NCBI GenBank assembly: GCA_936450465.1
Contig: OW388302.1
Location: forward strand, 15,773,530-15,837,529
DNA from: Gibbula magus
Taxonomy: Eukaryota > Mollusca > Gastropoda > Trochida > Trochidae
Reading direction: 5' to 3'
Length of the DNA: 64,000 nucleotides
This document shows, piece after piece, positions 22,075 to 33,819 of this stretch. The notes under the pieces were generated by a model. The model searched no databases. It was given only the letters and a program-made list of their open reading frames with translations, and was not told the DNA's origin. Each line of letters starts with the position of its first letter. Position 1 is the first letter of the stretch. Both the position numbers and the translations under genes were made by a program.

Positions 22075-23945
22075 GAACGATTTAGCTAATGTGTCCTCAT
22101 TCTATGTCTTTCATAGTGACTATTGTGGTAATTATGTATAGACGGAGCTATTTCCCTGTCGTCTCTGTTTGTGCTAAAGACAAATAATTGAACTCATGTC
22201 CTCCTTTCAACATGAAACTTATGATATGATTTACCTTCATTCCCATTTTTGAATCCACTTGCAAGGTTCATCTAACTTGAACAAAGTCAGTTTAACAAAT
22301 TTAAGAAATCAGTAATAGAGTAAGTGTTACCTATAGTCCGTCAAACTTGTGGGATTGCTTTTACCGCAAATATTTTATTCATTTTCCGTAACAAAAAGAT
22401 TAGGTACATATTAATTATTTTATTTGACGTAACAGGAACTACATTTTAACATTGATTTCATAGCTTAACTAAAACGTTGTCTGTATAACTATCATAATAT
22501 GTTTGTGCTTGTTTTGAAACTGCACAATCAAATAATGTAATGTCTAACATGCTGTGTAAACTTGTAATGTACGTTTGTGTGACCTAGTGTCAGGTTTATT
22601 GTGTGGTGGGATTTAGCTCGTGAATGGAAGGACTGTCTCAAAATGGAAGCGTCACTTACTTAGATGTCTTCAGAACAATTCACCTCCAGCGTTAAAACTT
22701 TGAAATGTCTCGAAAACCTACACACATAGTAAAACTTACCTCAGGTCATTCACATAAATCACAAGCTTATGCGACCTGCTAGACATTACCCCAACTGCTC
22801 CTTCTCCCGCCTTATGATAACAATACAAACCCAAAAATATAATGATAGCTATTTAAAAAACATGTAAACAAATTAAAGAGCCTTGTGAAGGTTATTGATA
22901 TATTCTCTGTAGCATTCACGTCATTGAATGTTCAGTAATGTTTAGTAATACACCATTGCAATCAAGTTTGTAAAATATTTACACATTGACATACAATTGG
23001 GTACTGTTTGAAACCAAATCAATTAAATACTCAGTTAATGTTACTTTTTTAAGCAATACCAATTATCATTTTGCAAGTGAAGGGAGAAACTGTATACATG
23101 CATCCATATACCCGCTTAAATATCTAGGCTGCGTGAGGTAGATAAACTTTTAAAAAATGTGTTTAAGTTTCATGAAAAGTTACTTAGTAGCAGTTGTTGC
23201 TCATTATAACCATAATAATTCTTACCTGACAAACAAGCAGAACAACGTTTCAATCCCTCAACGTACGTCAAATTGAGCTGATAATATCCACTTCTGAACA
23301 TTTCAAATTCCAGTTTTCAAATGACTGGAGCGCCACGTGCGTAAGTAAGAGGTTCAGTCGCACGTGCAAATTGTGGCAATGCACTGTAACGCGATTTTCA
23401 CAATCTCTGTAGCAGGGATCGGAAATCAGTCTATTTGCTGGACATGTCCGATTGTAAATCCAGTTTGACCGAATGGAAAATTTATATATCGGACATCAGT
23501 TGACCGATTGCAGAAAATAAAATAACTAAACAAACACGCCTTACAAGCATTAAATAAAGGCAAACTGCCCTGCTTGTGTCGGTCATAATTGTTTAAGAAA
23601 TTAAAATACGTTGATCCAGTTTTATTCTTCACAGCACGAGGCACGACATCAATCATCATCATTATCTTCAGTAAATTATAATTGTCTGCAGAAACAACAC
23701 TTACCGTTTGATTTTAATTGATATTCTCAATGTCATTTAGTGACTGAAAGATGTGACCCTTTCACAACATTATTTAAGAAAATGATCGTCATCGCAATTT
23801 AAACAAATTTTGTTAAAGATAAACATTCCATTAGCGTGTGGCTTCATCGTACCAGTGATTTATGAATTTGTTAAAGAATAAGATTGTGCTACTTTGAATA
23901 GTTCAATCTCGATAAATTTAATAATATCTCAGGCATAAAACATAG
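22075..23945. other. AT-rich non-coding, no gene seen
   Basis: No supported open frame; the 78-residue minus-strand frame at 23426-23662 has no recognisable features. The phrase 'aagttcatctaacttgaaca' near 22264 repeats a piece of the 219-bp unit. Confidence 0.4.
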
Positions 23946-23949
23946 GTAA

Positions 23950-24300
23950 CATAATAATAATAATAATAATAATAATATGTACATTTATAATGCGCTAAAT
24001 TCCACGTTAATCACATGCTCGTAGCGCTACACAAAAGTTCAATCAAGCCCGGTCTATTGTCTAGCCATAACACTTTCTGAAAAGGTGCGTCTTTAGATTA
24101 TTTTTGAAAGAGTCCAAACTTGGTGATGACTTGATATCTTCTGGCAGATTGTTCCACCAGCAAGCTGCAGAGTACTGAAACTAGCGGAAGCCGAAAGATT
24201 TTAGTTTCCATTTTGGTACGGAAAGAAGACTGTGATGTGCTGATCATAGTTGTCGAGGTGGTTCATATATTTGGACGAGATCGGTGAGGTATGAACATAC
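23950..24300. repeat. (AAT)n-tailed dispersed repeat
   Basis: An (AAT)n run at 23951-23976 is followed by 'tttataatgcgctaaattcc' and about 300 bp including 'ctggcagattgttccaccag'. From memory this resembles a widely dispersed invertebrate retroposon-like repeat whose tail is a short-unit run. The remnant is non-coding. Confidence 0.45.
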
Positions 24301-25128
24301 TGTAACAAACTATGATAGATCGATGTATGATAAAGATATTACACAATTTCAAAATAAATCAAAAACGAATAATCAGCAATATTATTTCACGAGACGCTTT
24401 CTAGTCAAACACCGTTGTATGACGCTACGAACATTCGATCATATTTACGTTTTAAAGAGGTATGCTAAATTAAAAACTCCAATTTCTCTTGCGTTGACAT
24501 TATTTCTTCTTATTTTATAATTATTCATTTACAATTGCGAAATATGTTTCCAAATAAAATATAAAAATAATCTTATTAGAATAAGTTCATATTAGTAATT
24601 ACATCTTGAATGGGAAATAGTCGCATTGAAAATAGTTGGACCACGTGCTCTGCCGAGTTGAGTTCACATAAATTATATCGCTATTGAAAACGAGTTCCTT
24701 TGAATTTAAAATGCTTATTTAGAAGGTACAAATTATTTGGTCCATGATTTGAACTTTTGATGAACTATGTGCAATTAAATTATTTGAAATGTCTCGTCTA
24801 TCTTGACGCAAATTCGCTTCTAAACTCGCTCAAACTAGCACTGTCGCGTGTCGGTAAATCGTAGTTGGTAAACATTGATTTTAAATTATGAACCATTTTA
24901 TGCATGTTATTGATAAATTAATACTTATAGTTAATTTATATCGTGCTATGTTTAATAATGTGCAATGAATGAAGAACCAACAAATAGTAATACTTTCTCA
25001 TACTTTATTCATACAAAAAAATATGTGTGCTTTGTCAAATACAATATAGTTCGCGAGAAAAAAATGTTAAATTAGTTGATTAGATAAAGCTTTACAAACA
25101 TATTATTATTTGGCAATGATCTAAGTAA

Positions 25129-25247
25129 GTTAGACCATTCGGGCCTGTTGTCTAATCATTGAAACGGTTAGTTAGACCACTCGCGCTACACGCTTGTGGT
25201 CTAACTAACCATTTCAACGAACAGACAACAAGCCCTCATGGTCTAAC
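25129..25247. repeat. Long imperfect hairpin, about 52-bp arms
   Basis: 'gttagaccattcgggcctgt' at the left is matched by inverted 'gttagaccatgagggcttgt' at the right, continuing through 'ggttagttagaccac' to a loop 'tcgcgctacacgctt'. It is a fold-back MITE or cruciform-forming sequence with no coding. Confidence 0.8.
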
Positions 25248-25867
25248 TATTAGTTTTATTTAAATTATGAAATTAATGTTAAAAATATGTTATTGTTACA
25301 TCAAGTTAAATAATTCTCAATTGTATAGCATGGTCAAATATCCAATCAGGTTGTCACTTGATACAAGCCACTGTCAGTCTATAAGTGTCATTCAAAGAAG
25401 GGCATTTTAAGGTAGTTTGAGAACGTTAGAGTAGTCTGCGTCTAAAGTAAACGAGAATCAATCAATGATATAGTCTTTCAACCTAACTGTTGGGACTGCT
25501 GTTTTCGCAACTACCACTTGTTATGCGTTCCTGTGTAAAAGTGGATACATGTACTTCATGTTTCTTCGTGATGTTACTTATATTTAACGTCACGGTAATC
25601 TGCAATAGATAAAGTTACTTACATAGATTTCATTACATTAACATGATATTTTGGTCAACTTAACCCGGGCATGTGATCAATTAATGTAATGGCTGACTGG
25701 TTACAATACCACCATATGTAGAACTCACGAGGTGTAATGTCTGGGGACAGCAAGTATAGCTTGTGATTTATTTTACAATTAGTTTATTTTATCTTGAGAT
25801 AGGATATATGACTCGATTTTAAAAGAAGAAATGAAAATACACATTCATTTAAGGACATTTTTAGAAA

Positions 25868-26130
25868 TTATTACAAAAGGAAGTGTGTCATATGACATAT
25901 GGCTCGAGCGATGGTTATACATACATTTGCACAAGTTTTGTAAATGCCATATGGCACACTTAGCTACCATTTGTTTTCCATATAATTAGCCAAGTTGCGA
26001 CGACAAGCTACAGTGACGTCACCACCAATCGTTTTCTGAAGTCACAGACAATGATATATGAAAAGTCAAAGTAAAACAATGTTTGGTAGACAAACGTGGT
26101 TTGTGCACATGTGCTCGTAAGGTTAACTCA
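25868..26130. repeat. Single-arm relative of the fold-back MITE at 13.6 kb
   Basis: Shares 'atgccatatggcacac', the phrase 'cgacaagctacagtgacgtc' and 'acaaacgtggtttgtgcaca' with the element at 13615-14245, in the same order. Confidence 0.6.
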
Positions 26131-26149
26131 TTGTTCTGAAAGGCCCGGT

Positions 26150-26475
26150 GGGCTTATGGCATTACAAAGTATCCAAGGTCTGTCCATCGTTCCTCTGTAA
26201 ACGTTGCTCTTCATCGACTTCCTCTCAAGAAGTATTGGCTCTTTAAAACTAAAATGCTGTTTTTAGATTCCTTGGCTAATCGGAATAATGAATTGTAGAT
26301 CTGTTGAACACGTCACCCCTTATAAGGGCCATCAGGAGTCATGACCTAAATATCTGTATTCAATTATTCTTCAGTTCGAAAAGTTTTAGACACCTGGCAT
26401 GTTGTGTGCAGCTTCCTTGGCTACTGCGATAATAAACTGTCGATCTTATTTTCATCTCAAGAAATATTAGCCCTT
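26150..26475. repeat. Copies of the ttgtgtacagactcc repeat family
   Basis: Two weak units with 'aattgtagatctgttgaaca', 'cataagggcc'-type and 'gttgtgtgcagcttccttgg' phrases. The last unit ends about 170 bp before the CARD exon. Confidence 0.45.
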
Positions 26476-26645
26476 ACTTTAAAATGAATACAATCTCGCA
26501 CTTTTTCAAAAGCATAATGATTTTATTATAAGTGAATTATCAAGGTAACTTAAACTAAGTCTTAGTTCAACACACGACTCTTCCCGACTAGACTTGTAAA
26601 ACACGTGAACAAGTGGTTTATAATATTATTTTATGTTTTGTAGTC

Positions 26646-29600
26646 ATGGCAAAGCGACAGAAGAGTGCACTAAATCCTGATGACGTGGACAGATTGCGAC
26701 TAAACTGGGGACTCTTAACCTCAGAGCTAGATGGAAAAGATCTGGTAGACACAATGTTTGAGAGGGGAATTTTTTCTATGGATGATGTTACAGAGGTCAG
26801 AGATGCAGTGCCACGTCATCGTAAAACGAGAACAAAAGTGTTTCTCCAGAAACTGTGTTATACAGGTGTAAATGGATATGGTGTGTTTCTAGAAGCTCTG
26901 GGGAAAGCTTGTTATCAACATGTGGCTGAGAAACTGGAGAAAACTGTTGTTCCATCTCATGTTGAGCGAGGTAAGTAAGTTCAGAAAACTTATTATATAA
27001 GGTCGACCTTGAATTTGGTCCTTTTCAGGAACTAAACATTTTTGAAATGTTGTTAAAGCTATTGTAGATGGTTAGTTCTAAATAATTTCACTATGAGTAA
27101 TGAAGTTTTTCTGGCAAATCATCATGAACTTGATTTGGTTATCTTGTCTCAAATGGTAATAGTCAACTTGTCGATTTTAGCCTGGTAGGTTGAGACATAT
27201 AGATTGATTGTAATGTAGTGGTTTACATAGCAGTTTTGTAAGAGAGTTACTACATGAAAATTCAAATTTAGTTTAATTGACTTCTTAAGATATGGTATCG
27301 TTTGCATCGCTAGTCGTTTATGCAGCAGGCCAAATTTAGCGCAAACAGGTTGGACATGGTTTGGTCTCAATTCAAATGGAAATAATTTTTAAATTGTCAA
27401 AGTTGAATGTCGCGAAGCTTCAATCTCGACATCGATTTGTGCAGAGGATTGCAGTATCTTAATTACAACCTTGTGTGGTACAATTACTCAAGTAAATAAT
27501 ATTTTATTAAACATTTTAAGTGCTCGACATGGTCTCTAAAACCATTCTAAGCCTCCATTACCTTTTGAAACGTTCGGTATAAGGAGCTAATCAGAAAGAG
27601 TTCACCATATGGAAGTTACCAAATGAGGATTGAGTCCCAATCATCTTCCTTTGTTACACAAAGGATGTATCCAGTTCATAACTTAGTTTATATAAAATTA
27701 AACATACTAAATTTGCAATATAGATGTATATACACCTGAAAAAGTGTCTTTTCCCACTACTGACAGCAATACGAACTATCATCTAATAAGATGAAACCAT
27801 CACCTAATTAGATGAAGCTATCATCTAATTAGATTACACTTTCAACTAATTAGAAGAAATTGTCATCTTATTAGATGAAATTATCATCTAATTATATGAA
27901 ACTGTCATTTAATTAGATGAAACTATCATCTAATTAGATGTTATTTATAATGTTCCTACTATTGGCAGTAATGCGCTTCCATAGCATTTTAATGATGTTA
28001 ATAACCAATTCTTTGCTTTTATTTCTATCATAAGTATAATTTACAAGTATGATCGGCAGTCGTCATGGTAATTGAATAATGAAGTATAACTTGTGTCAAT
28101 ATAGCACAACCTGACCTGTCAGTGCACAAGCGCTTGTAACTATTTATATGTAGGTCATAGACACGATACATACTTATAGTAACAAGGCAAATCACTGTTT
28201 CATCGTGAGAAATTGGGAAATTTTCAAAACTCGATTTCTGTCGAAATAAAAATGAAACAGGTAAGGTTTTTGTACTTGATTCATTGCTTACTCACTATTC
28301 GTACGAATGCAAGTCATTTTGGCACTTGAACATGTCTTTAATCGGTAAATTTATAGAGTTTTTGTAGCGAGGCGGCCATCGATCGTCTCATCGTCGCGGA
28401 AGTTTTCACATTTGACCCGGGCGCTCCGGGCTTGAAGGCTGCGAGCGCTCTGATTGGCTGAGCGCACAAACAACAACAGAGGCACATGTGGAATCACAAT
28501 ACTTGTTTCTCCGTTTTCTAACAGGACCTTAAACATTGATCAGGAATTTGTAAACAACTTGACCTGTAACTTTCCTTATATATCTATCATTGTATAGACA
28601 CTATCTAACATAGATGACATTGATGTTTTCCAGGACCTGACCTTTGCTTCGTGTGCAAAGAAATCGGGATGACAACACAGTGGTGTTATGAATGCCAAGC
28701 TTCATTCTGCAAGGGATGTCAGAGATTTCATAGTAAAACGTCAAATCTAAAGTATCATGACATTGTCCAAAATTCCAAGAAAGGAAAGCATATAGATAAG
28801 GATTACATGACTAGATACGACCTTGATAATAAGAAGAAAGACATTGAAGTGATCGAGATGAAGATAAACAAGTTGAGTATGAATTCGCAGCGATTCGACA
28901 ACATAGATCTGACAGTATCTCCTGTACTAGATGAAGTTATTGAAGCTAAACCTAATGTGGAGGACAGCTGCTGGGCTATAGATGGTTTGATAATGAGCAG
29001 AGCAGGTACAAAGGTAACTGTTTTCGCTGAAAGTACCACACCATGTCTGAAATCATTTTACACTAGAGGAGGACAGTCATGTTCAATTGTACTCAAAGTG
29101 TCTCGCTCTCCCTGGTGTATAACAGTTATCAGTGAAGGTACTGTAGCCGTGTCTCTTTTCAACTCTCAACGTATCATCACAGTTGCTGTGACTCCTGACC
29201 TGGAACTCCTGTCTACAATACAGACATGTAAGAAATACAGGGGTCTGTCTACTCTGGATCAGTCAACACTGGTGGCCGGTTCTTATAATCCACCCTCTGT
29301 GGATCTGATTGATATGAAGGGAACCATCTTGAAGACCTTCACAATACTTCCTGCCATAGGAAAGAGCTTCATTGATCCTCACTACATACATGTAACCAGA
29401 CAAGGCACCATCCTGGTGTCAGACAGTGGTCTGAAGTCTGTCATCTGTCTGACACGGTCTGGTGACATTGTATTCACATACACACCTACTGGAGATAGAG
29501 CACTGATATATCCATGGGGAATCACATCCACCAGTACAGGAGACATTCTTGTAGCTGACCGTGCAGCACACAAAGTGATTCATCTCAGTGAGGCAGGAGA

Positions 29601-29724
29601 GTTTATCAGAGACATTCTGACAGAAGAGGATGGTTTACAGTATCCAAATGGTCTGTGTGTTGATGGAGACAAACTGTGTGTTACATTGCAGTTGAAGGGT
29701 TTACACAAATACACATTTGGTTAG
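26646..29724 (+). CDS. CARD / B-box / NHL-propeller protein (TRIM-like, no RING)
   Basis: Two coding exons, 26646-26970 and 28634-29724, joined across a phase-1 intron (donor gtaagt, acceptor 'gatgttttccag') give 471 residues. The acceptor-like 'tgttttgtag' just before the ATG suggests a further 5' non-coding exon. Residues about 8-98 read as a CARD death-fold: LNPDDVDRLRLNWGLLTSEL, then MFERGIFSMDDVTEVRDA and a last helix near AEKLEKT. Residues 113-155 are a B-box with Cys pairs CFVC, CYEC, CKGC and His ligands. A short 40-residue stretch leads directly to an NHL-like beta-propeller (about 196-471; repeats such as GDILVADRAAHKVIHL). B-box 2 and the coiled coil present in its paralogue at 41 kb are absent, and the N-terminal RING is replaced by the CARD. 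CARDs recruit other CARD proteins in immune and apoptotic signalling; that role here is inferred. Confidence 0.85.
27775..27941. repeat. Array of about eight palindromic CATCTAATTAGATG units in the intron
   Basis: Units of about 21 bp, best copies 'atcatctaattagatgaa', repeat about eight times. The 14-bp core CATCTAATTAGATG is self-complementary and contains CTAATTAG, a homeodomain-type core. It lies in the intron of the CARD gene. Confidence 0.8.
28360..28500. promoter_or_regulatory. Local GC/CpG-rich patch with inverted CCAAT box in the intron
   Basis: In otherwise AT-rich DNA this patch has many CpGs ('gtagcgaggcggcc', 'gacccgggcgctccgggc') and 'ctctgattggctgagcgc', an inverted CCAAT box. 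It lies about 150-270 bp upstream of the B-box exon and might be an internal promoter; a repeat origin is equally possible. Confidence 0.3.
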
Positions 29725-30395
29725 GTCTGTATGTAGATTGTGACTTGTATCTACAAAGTGTGACAATGGACACATTTGTGTGTTAGTGCTGAATATCGTT
29801 GACCTAATTACATGTTTGAGAAAAGTAGATTAACACGAGTTTAAGGCAAATAATAGATCCCGAGCTCCCAATAATTTACAAAACGAATTTAATTAAACTT
29901 CCAGAAAATTGAATATATCACAGTTCCCCGGTTTAGTGACTCACGTTCAAGAGTTTTTGTAAAGATGTTTATGGTCAGCTTCTTTGTGTTTTTGTTCTTC
30001 TCCGAAGAGTAACCCATCCCTGCGTCAACATTATTGTTTTAATTCAGAGACCTGAACATATCAAAAGACACCACTTCAGTACGTATGTAACGCACCTGCA
30101 CAGTTTTAAACAAACTATGGTGAAAATATTTTTGAGTTCTTCTCCGGAAACGACATTAATACAGACAGACGTTCAGGGGAACGACTTAATGATTTACTGT
30201 TTGCTTGTAAATAGTTGAATGTCGCTAATTTGTGCATTTCATCCGGCTGTGACATAAATTCAAATGTTCTAGCAACTTTCTCGTTTTTCTCGTGCAAACA
30301 GTAGAAATGTTGATGTTTCCACTTGTTTGACATCTTGTACATTTCAGCGTGCTGCACGTGTGCCACGAGTCTCTCGTTCTCCCGTCAGCCATCAA

Positions 30396-30512
30396 GGGCC
30401 CCTTTCACAAAGCACTAAGGTGATCGTAAGTCACTAAGGTAACCTTAGTGCAATGTTAAAGAATGGGAGTTAAGGTTAACCTTAGTAAAGGTTGCTTTGT
30501 GAAAGGAACCCC
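30396..30512. mobile_element. 117-bp MITE with GGGCCCCTTTCACAAAGCA-type ends
   Basis: Left end 'gggcccctttcacaaagca' and right end 'tgctttgtgaaaggaacccc' form inverted termini, and interior 'ctaaggtaaccttag' palindromes continue the fold. The element is absent from the corresponding place in the duplicated flank at 44.9 kb. Confidence 0.75.
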
Positions 30513-31057
30513 AGGTCGACAGACAGCACACTTGATCAGTTCTCTCAGACATAAAATTCGTGTGTTAGATGTAAGAAAGAGATTTCAACCGCATTGTTCA
30601 TTTGCAATATCAGTAAGGTTACTTTGTCTAAATTCAGACTTTGTAATTTAAGCACTATCCTGCCTTCCTATTGAATATGCATGTTTCAAGCCGTTTATAT
30701 TTTAATTGAAAAAATGCATCATTCAATATATTTATTAAAGACTAACTCGTAGGTTATTCAGTTGGTACAAACTCTTAAGCATCTAACATGTATCTCTCTC
30801 AGAGTTCATTTATTAGTATGACGTCGTTTCCCACAGACTGCAATTCTCATTATGATGTATATACATTATTTGAAAGACATGTCTGATATCTTATATTTTG
30901 TTAATTCGTGACACATGCCTTAAGAAATTGCCATTGTCTCTTGTAGAATTTAATAATGAAAGTCAGTGTACAATTCATAATAAGATAATATCTGTTTGTG
31001 TTACTGTCAAGCAAGCCAATACAATGTGGCTGTTTTGGAATTCCTTAACATGGACAA

Positions 31058-31155
31058 ACACGTGAGTGAAATAGGTCAATGAAATAGGTGAGTGAAATAG
31101 ATGAGTGAAATAGGTGAGTGAAATAGGTGAGTGAAATAGGTGAGTGAAAAGCTGA
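31058..31155. repeat. 15-bp minisatellite (gtgagtgaaatag)
   Basis: Six to seven units of 'gtgagtgaaatag(g/a)t'. The paralogous region near 45565 has only about two units, so the array expanded in this copy. Confidence 0.8.
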
Positions 31156-31240
31156 GTGATATAGTTGTTTTTCATGGTTTATTACGTCCTACAGCAATGG
31201 GCCATCAATGAATTCCATTCCACATTATGTTGTCAAAAAC

Positions 31241-33310
31241 TTCTATTAATTTTTATTTTAATTTTTAACTCATTAAGGCTTATGGCATCCGCCCTGTCCA
31301 ATCATCTGTAAACGTTTTGCTTTTTTCTCTTCTCCACAATCACTGGCTCTATGGAGCTGAAATTGTATGTACAGACTCAATGACCAATGGGGATTCTCAA
31401 TTGTTGATTTGGTGAAACTGTGACTACTAATATGGGTCATTGGGGTCACGACCTATAAAATCATATATCATATTCTTCTCAAGTACTAAAAGGTCTGGAA
31501 AGATTACCGTCGGTAATTTCGCTTAATTAAATTGTGCAAGTAGACTGAATAGAAGACTTCCTTCCATGTTATACCATTGTTACACGAGATGATCTCACAT
31601 TCGCGTTCGTTCATTTAATACCAAAATATTCACTAGTTTAATAAAAATGATATTAAATGGAAGTTCATGTATTATCCCCTATAAATAATAGGAGCTTCTG
31701 TTAGCAATGGTGGGCCTCTACATAACTCAGTTGACCACTGTGAGTGATGTTCAGGGGCTTCATAACACGATAGTCAGTGTGTTCTGATTCTCACCATTCA
31801 GTCTTCAACTTTGTCTGCTTTGGAGAATTGTTCTATATGCAGCAAGGTTCGAATACAATGCTGCAATAACATTTTCATCTATGGAACACTGGCTCCAGCC
31901 GTTGATGACAGGTTTCACCACAATGTTTATCCACAGTTTTTCTCCCTACATTATGCTGAAATAAGCTGACTCTATAGAAGTGAAATACTCTTGAAAGCAG
32001 CATTATAAATCACCTCTCCACAGCAACAGTGATGGGAGTGGCAACCTGGATGGGTGACTTGATTCATGGCAGGATATTATGAGATGTGTCTGTGCATCAG
32101 AAGTTTTCATTTCTCGATCTTAATTAGAAAATACATAATTATTTAAAATGAAAGTGTATGACTGTGTCAAGCAAGCGGTGTATATCGGATTTTTGGGGTT
32201 TTCAACTTCTCTGAAATTATATTTGTGATTGTTGATTGTTGACACAATATACAATTTCTTTATAGGGTCAGAACTCAAGACTTACCTGGATGAAACTTGC
32301 TCCATGAATCATTCATAATGTGTAGATGTGGCCTTTTGGATTTTAAAAAAAAAATTGTTAAATTTGGCCGTTTCTATGGAAACGCAAATTTGAATATAGT
32401 TTTAGGAGATGTTTTAAATACTGGATGTTTAGCTCAATCACACTGGTCTTTGAAACTGTCGGAATTTGGTTTATTTTCTTAGGAGGCCTTGTCCATGAAA
32501 ACACAAAAGATAAATACAATCAATAAAGGTTTATCTCTATGACGTTTTGTATGTGAAACAATCAACATGTGTATTAATTAATATTAATATTTTCCTAATT
32601 TGTTAAGCACTTTTCAGATCCGTGTCTGTTGATTGTGAATAATATAAGTTTTGGACATCAATTTGATACGATTCACTACCCGAAAAGGTAAGTCAACAAG
32701 CTACGTGTTCATGTTTTATTTTATTAGATTCTCTACTCAACGCTTCAGTATTTCAGCAAACGTTAAAATCGTAAAATTAAAAATCACAATGAGCACTTAC
32801 CTTGAAATTTTTTTTTTTAATTATATATCTTGCTATGGTATTATCTGTAAGAAAGACACCCAAGAAGTGTTTTAACAAATGTTAAAATGTCCTAAATTTC
32901 GTCAGTTCGTCAAAAGGATAAGAATTATAAACTTAAGGTGTACCTAAGGGTTAAAATGTAGTCGAAATAATACTTAACTGACGACTGTCACAGCTTTATG
33001 AATTTATGAATTTGCATTACTTTTGCAACGCCAAGTTGCATGACAATGTCCAATGGCGGCCAAAAAAACGCGACACTGAACGAGAATTCAGTTCAAGCAG
33101 TTGATTCAAGGGAACTAACTGCTGTGGATTAAAGCAGCCATAAAATGTTCCTGGAAATTCATTTCGATCCCAAATGGAAATCGGATTATCACGGTTCGGT
33201 ATCGAAGAAAATTCGGACAATGTTTTTCTTACATATTATAGGCTATATTAAATTTAAAATGCCCGAAGTTCTTGCATAAAAAAAACTAGGCTAATCACTA
33301 ATGTTATTAT
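31241..33310. other. Non-coding with repeat fragments
   Basis: A ttgtgtacagactcc-family unit lies at about 31290-31480. A SINE fragment lies at 31880-31975 ('ccagccgttgatgacaggtt'). No supported gene; open frames at 32297-32482 and 32651-32875 have no features. Confidence 0.4.
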
Positions 33311-33319
33311 ATAATGATC

Positions 33320-33442
33320 TCGAGGGATCTAAGGGTTAAATAACATCATCAAACATTATCTAAGGGTTAAATTAAATTAAATCATCTGTATCCAAGGGTT
33401 AAATGAAATTATCGGAATGTGTCCAAGGGTTAACTAAGGGCC
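33320..33442. repeat. 31-bp minisatellite with CTAAGGGTTAAAT
   Basis: 'aagggttaa' begins at 33331, 33363, 33394 and 33425, spacing 31-32 bp, with variable filler. Single related motifs lie at about 32946 and 33636. Confidence 0.7.
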
Positions 33443-33819
33443 TAGACTACAATTACTAAATTTGAAGTGCGACATGTCAATCAGACGGGGAAAGCCCGAT
33501 GTTTTGGCCTACTGCAGTACGGTACACACAAAAAAAATCCAACGTTTTCTTTACATTCCATTTTAGGAAACAAGCACTAGCCCTAAACTTATGAATTGAT
33601 ATATCATGTGCTGGACGTAGGGTTGATTGGTATCCTAAGGGCTAATGGGGTCAGTACAGCAGCGACCGATCTTCCGTTTTTGTCAACAAACATGGCGTCA
33701 TCGCCTCGACGGGAAAACAACGTCTGCGCATGTCCGACAAGTAAAAAAATGTTCTAGAACATAAATAATAAAGAACAAAAAAGCGAGCCCTTATATGGTG
33801 AGGGATTCTAAAGTCAGGC

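Larger units (their letters stand above)
29725..31240. repeat. 3' flank duplicated at the RING gene
   Basis: Sequence after the stop is similar to 44118-45720 in order: 'ctacaaagtgtgacaatgga', 'gttgacctaattac', 'aacccatccctgcg', 'gaaacgacattaatacagac', then 'acaattcataataagataat' and 'gtgagtgaaatag'. Includes the likely 3' UTR of the CARD gene. No further gene is seen. Confidence 0.75.

Noticed and set aside
27775..27941. CRISPR array
   Set aside because: Repeats are contiguous 21-bp palindromes without unique spacers, in a eukaryotic intron.
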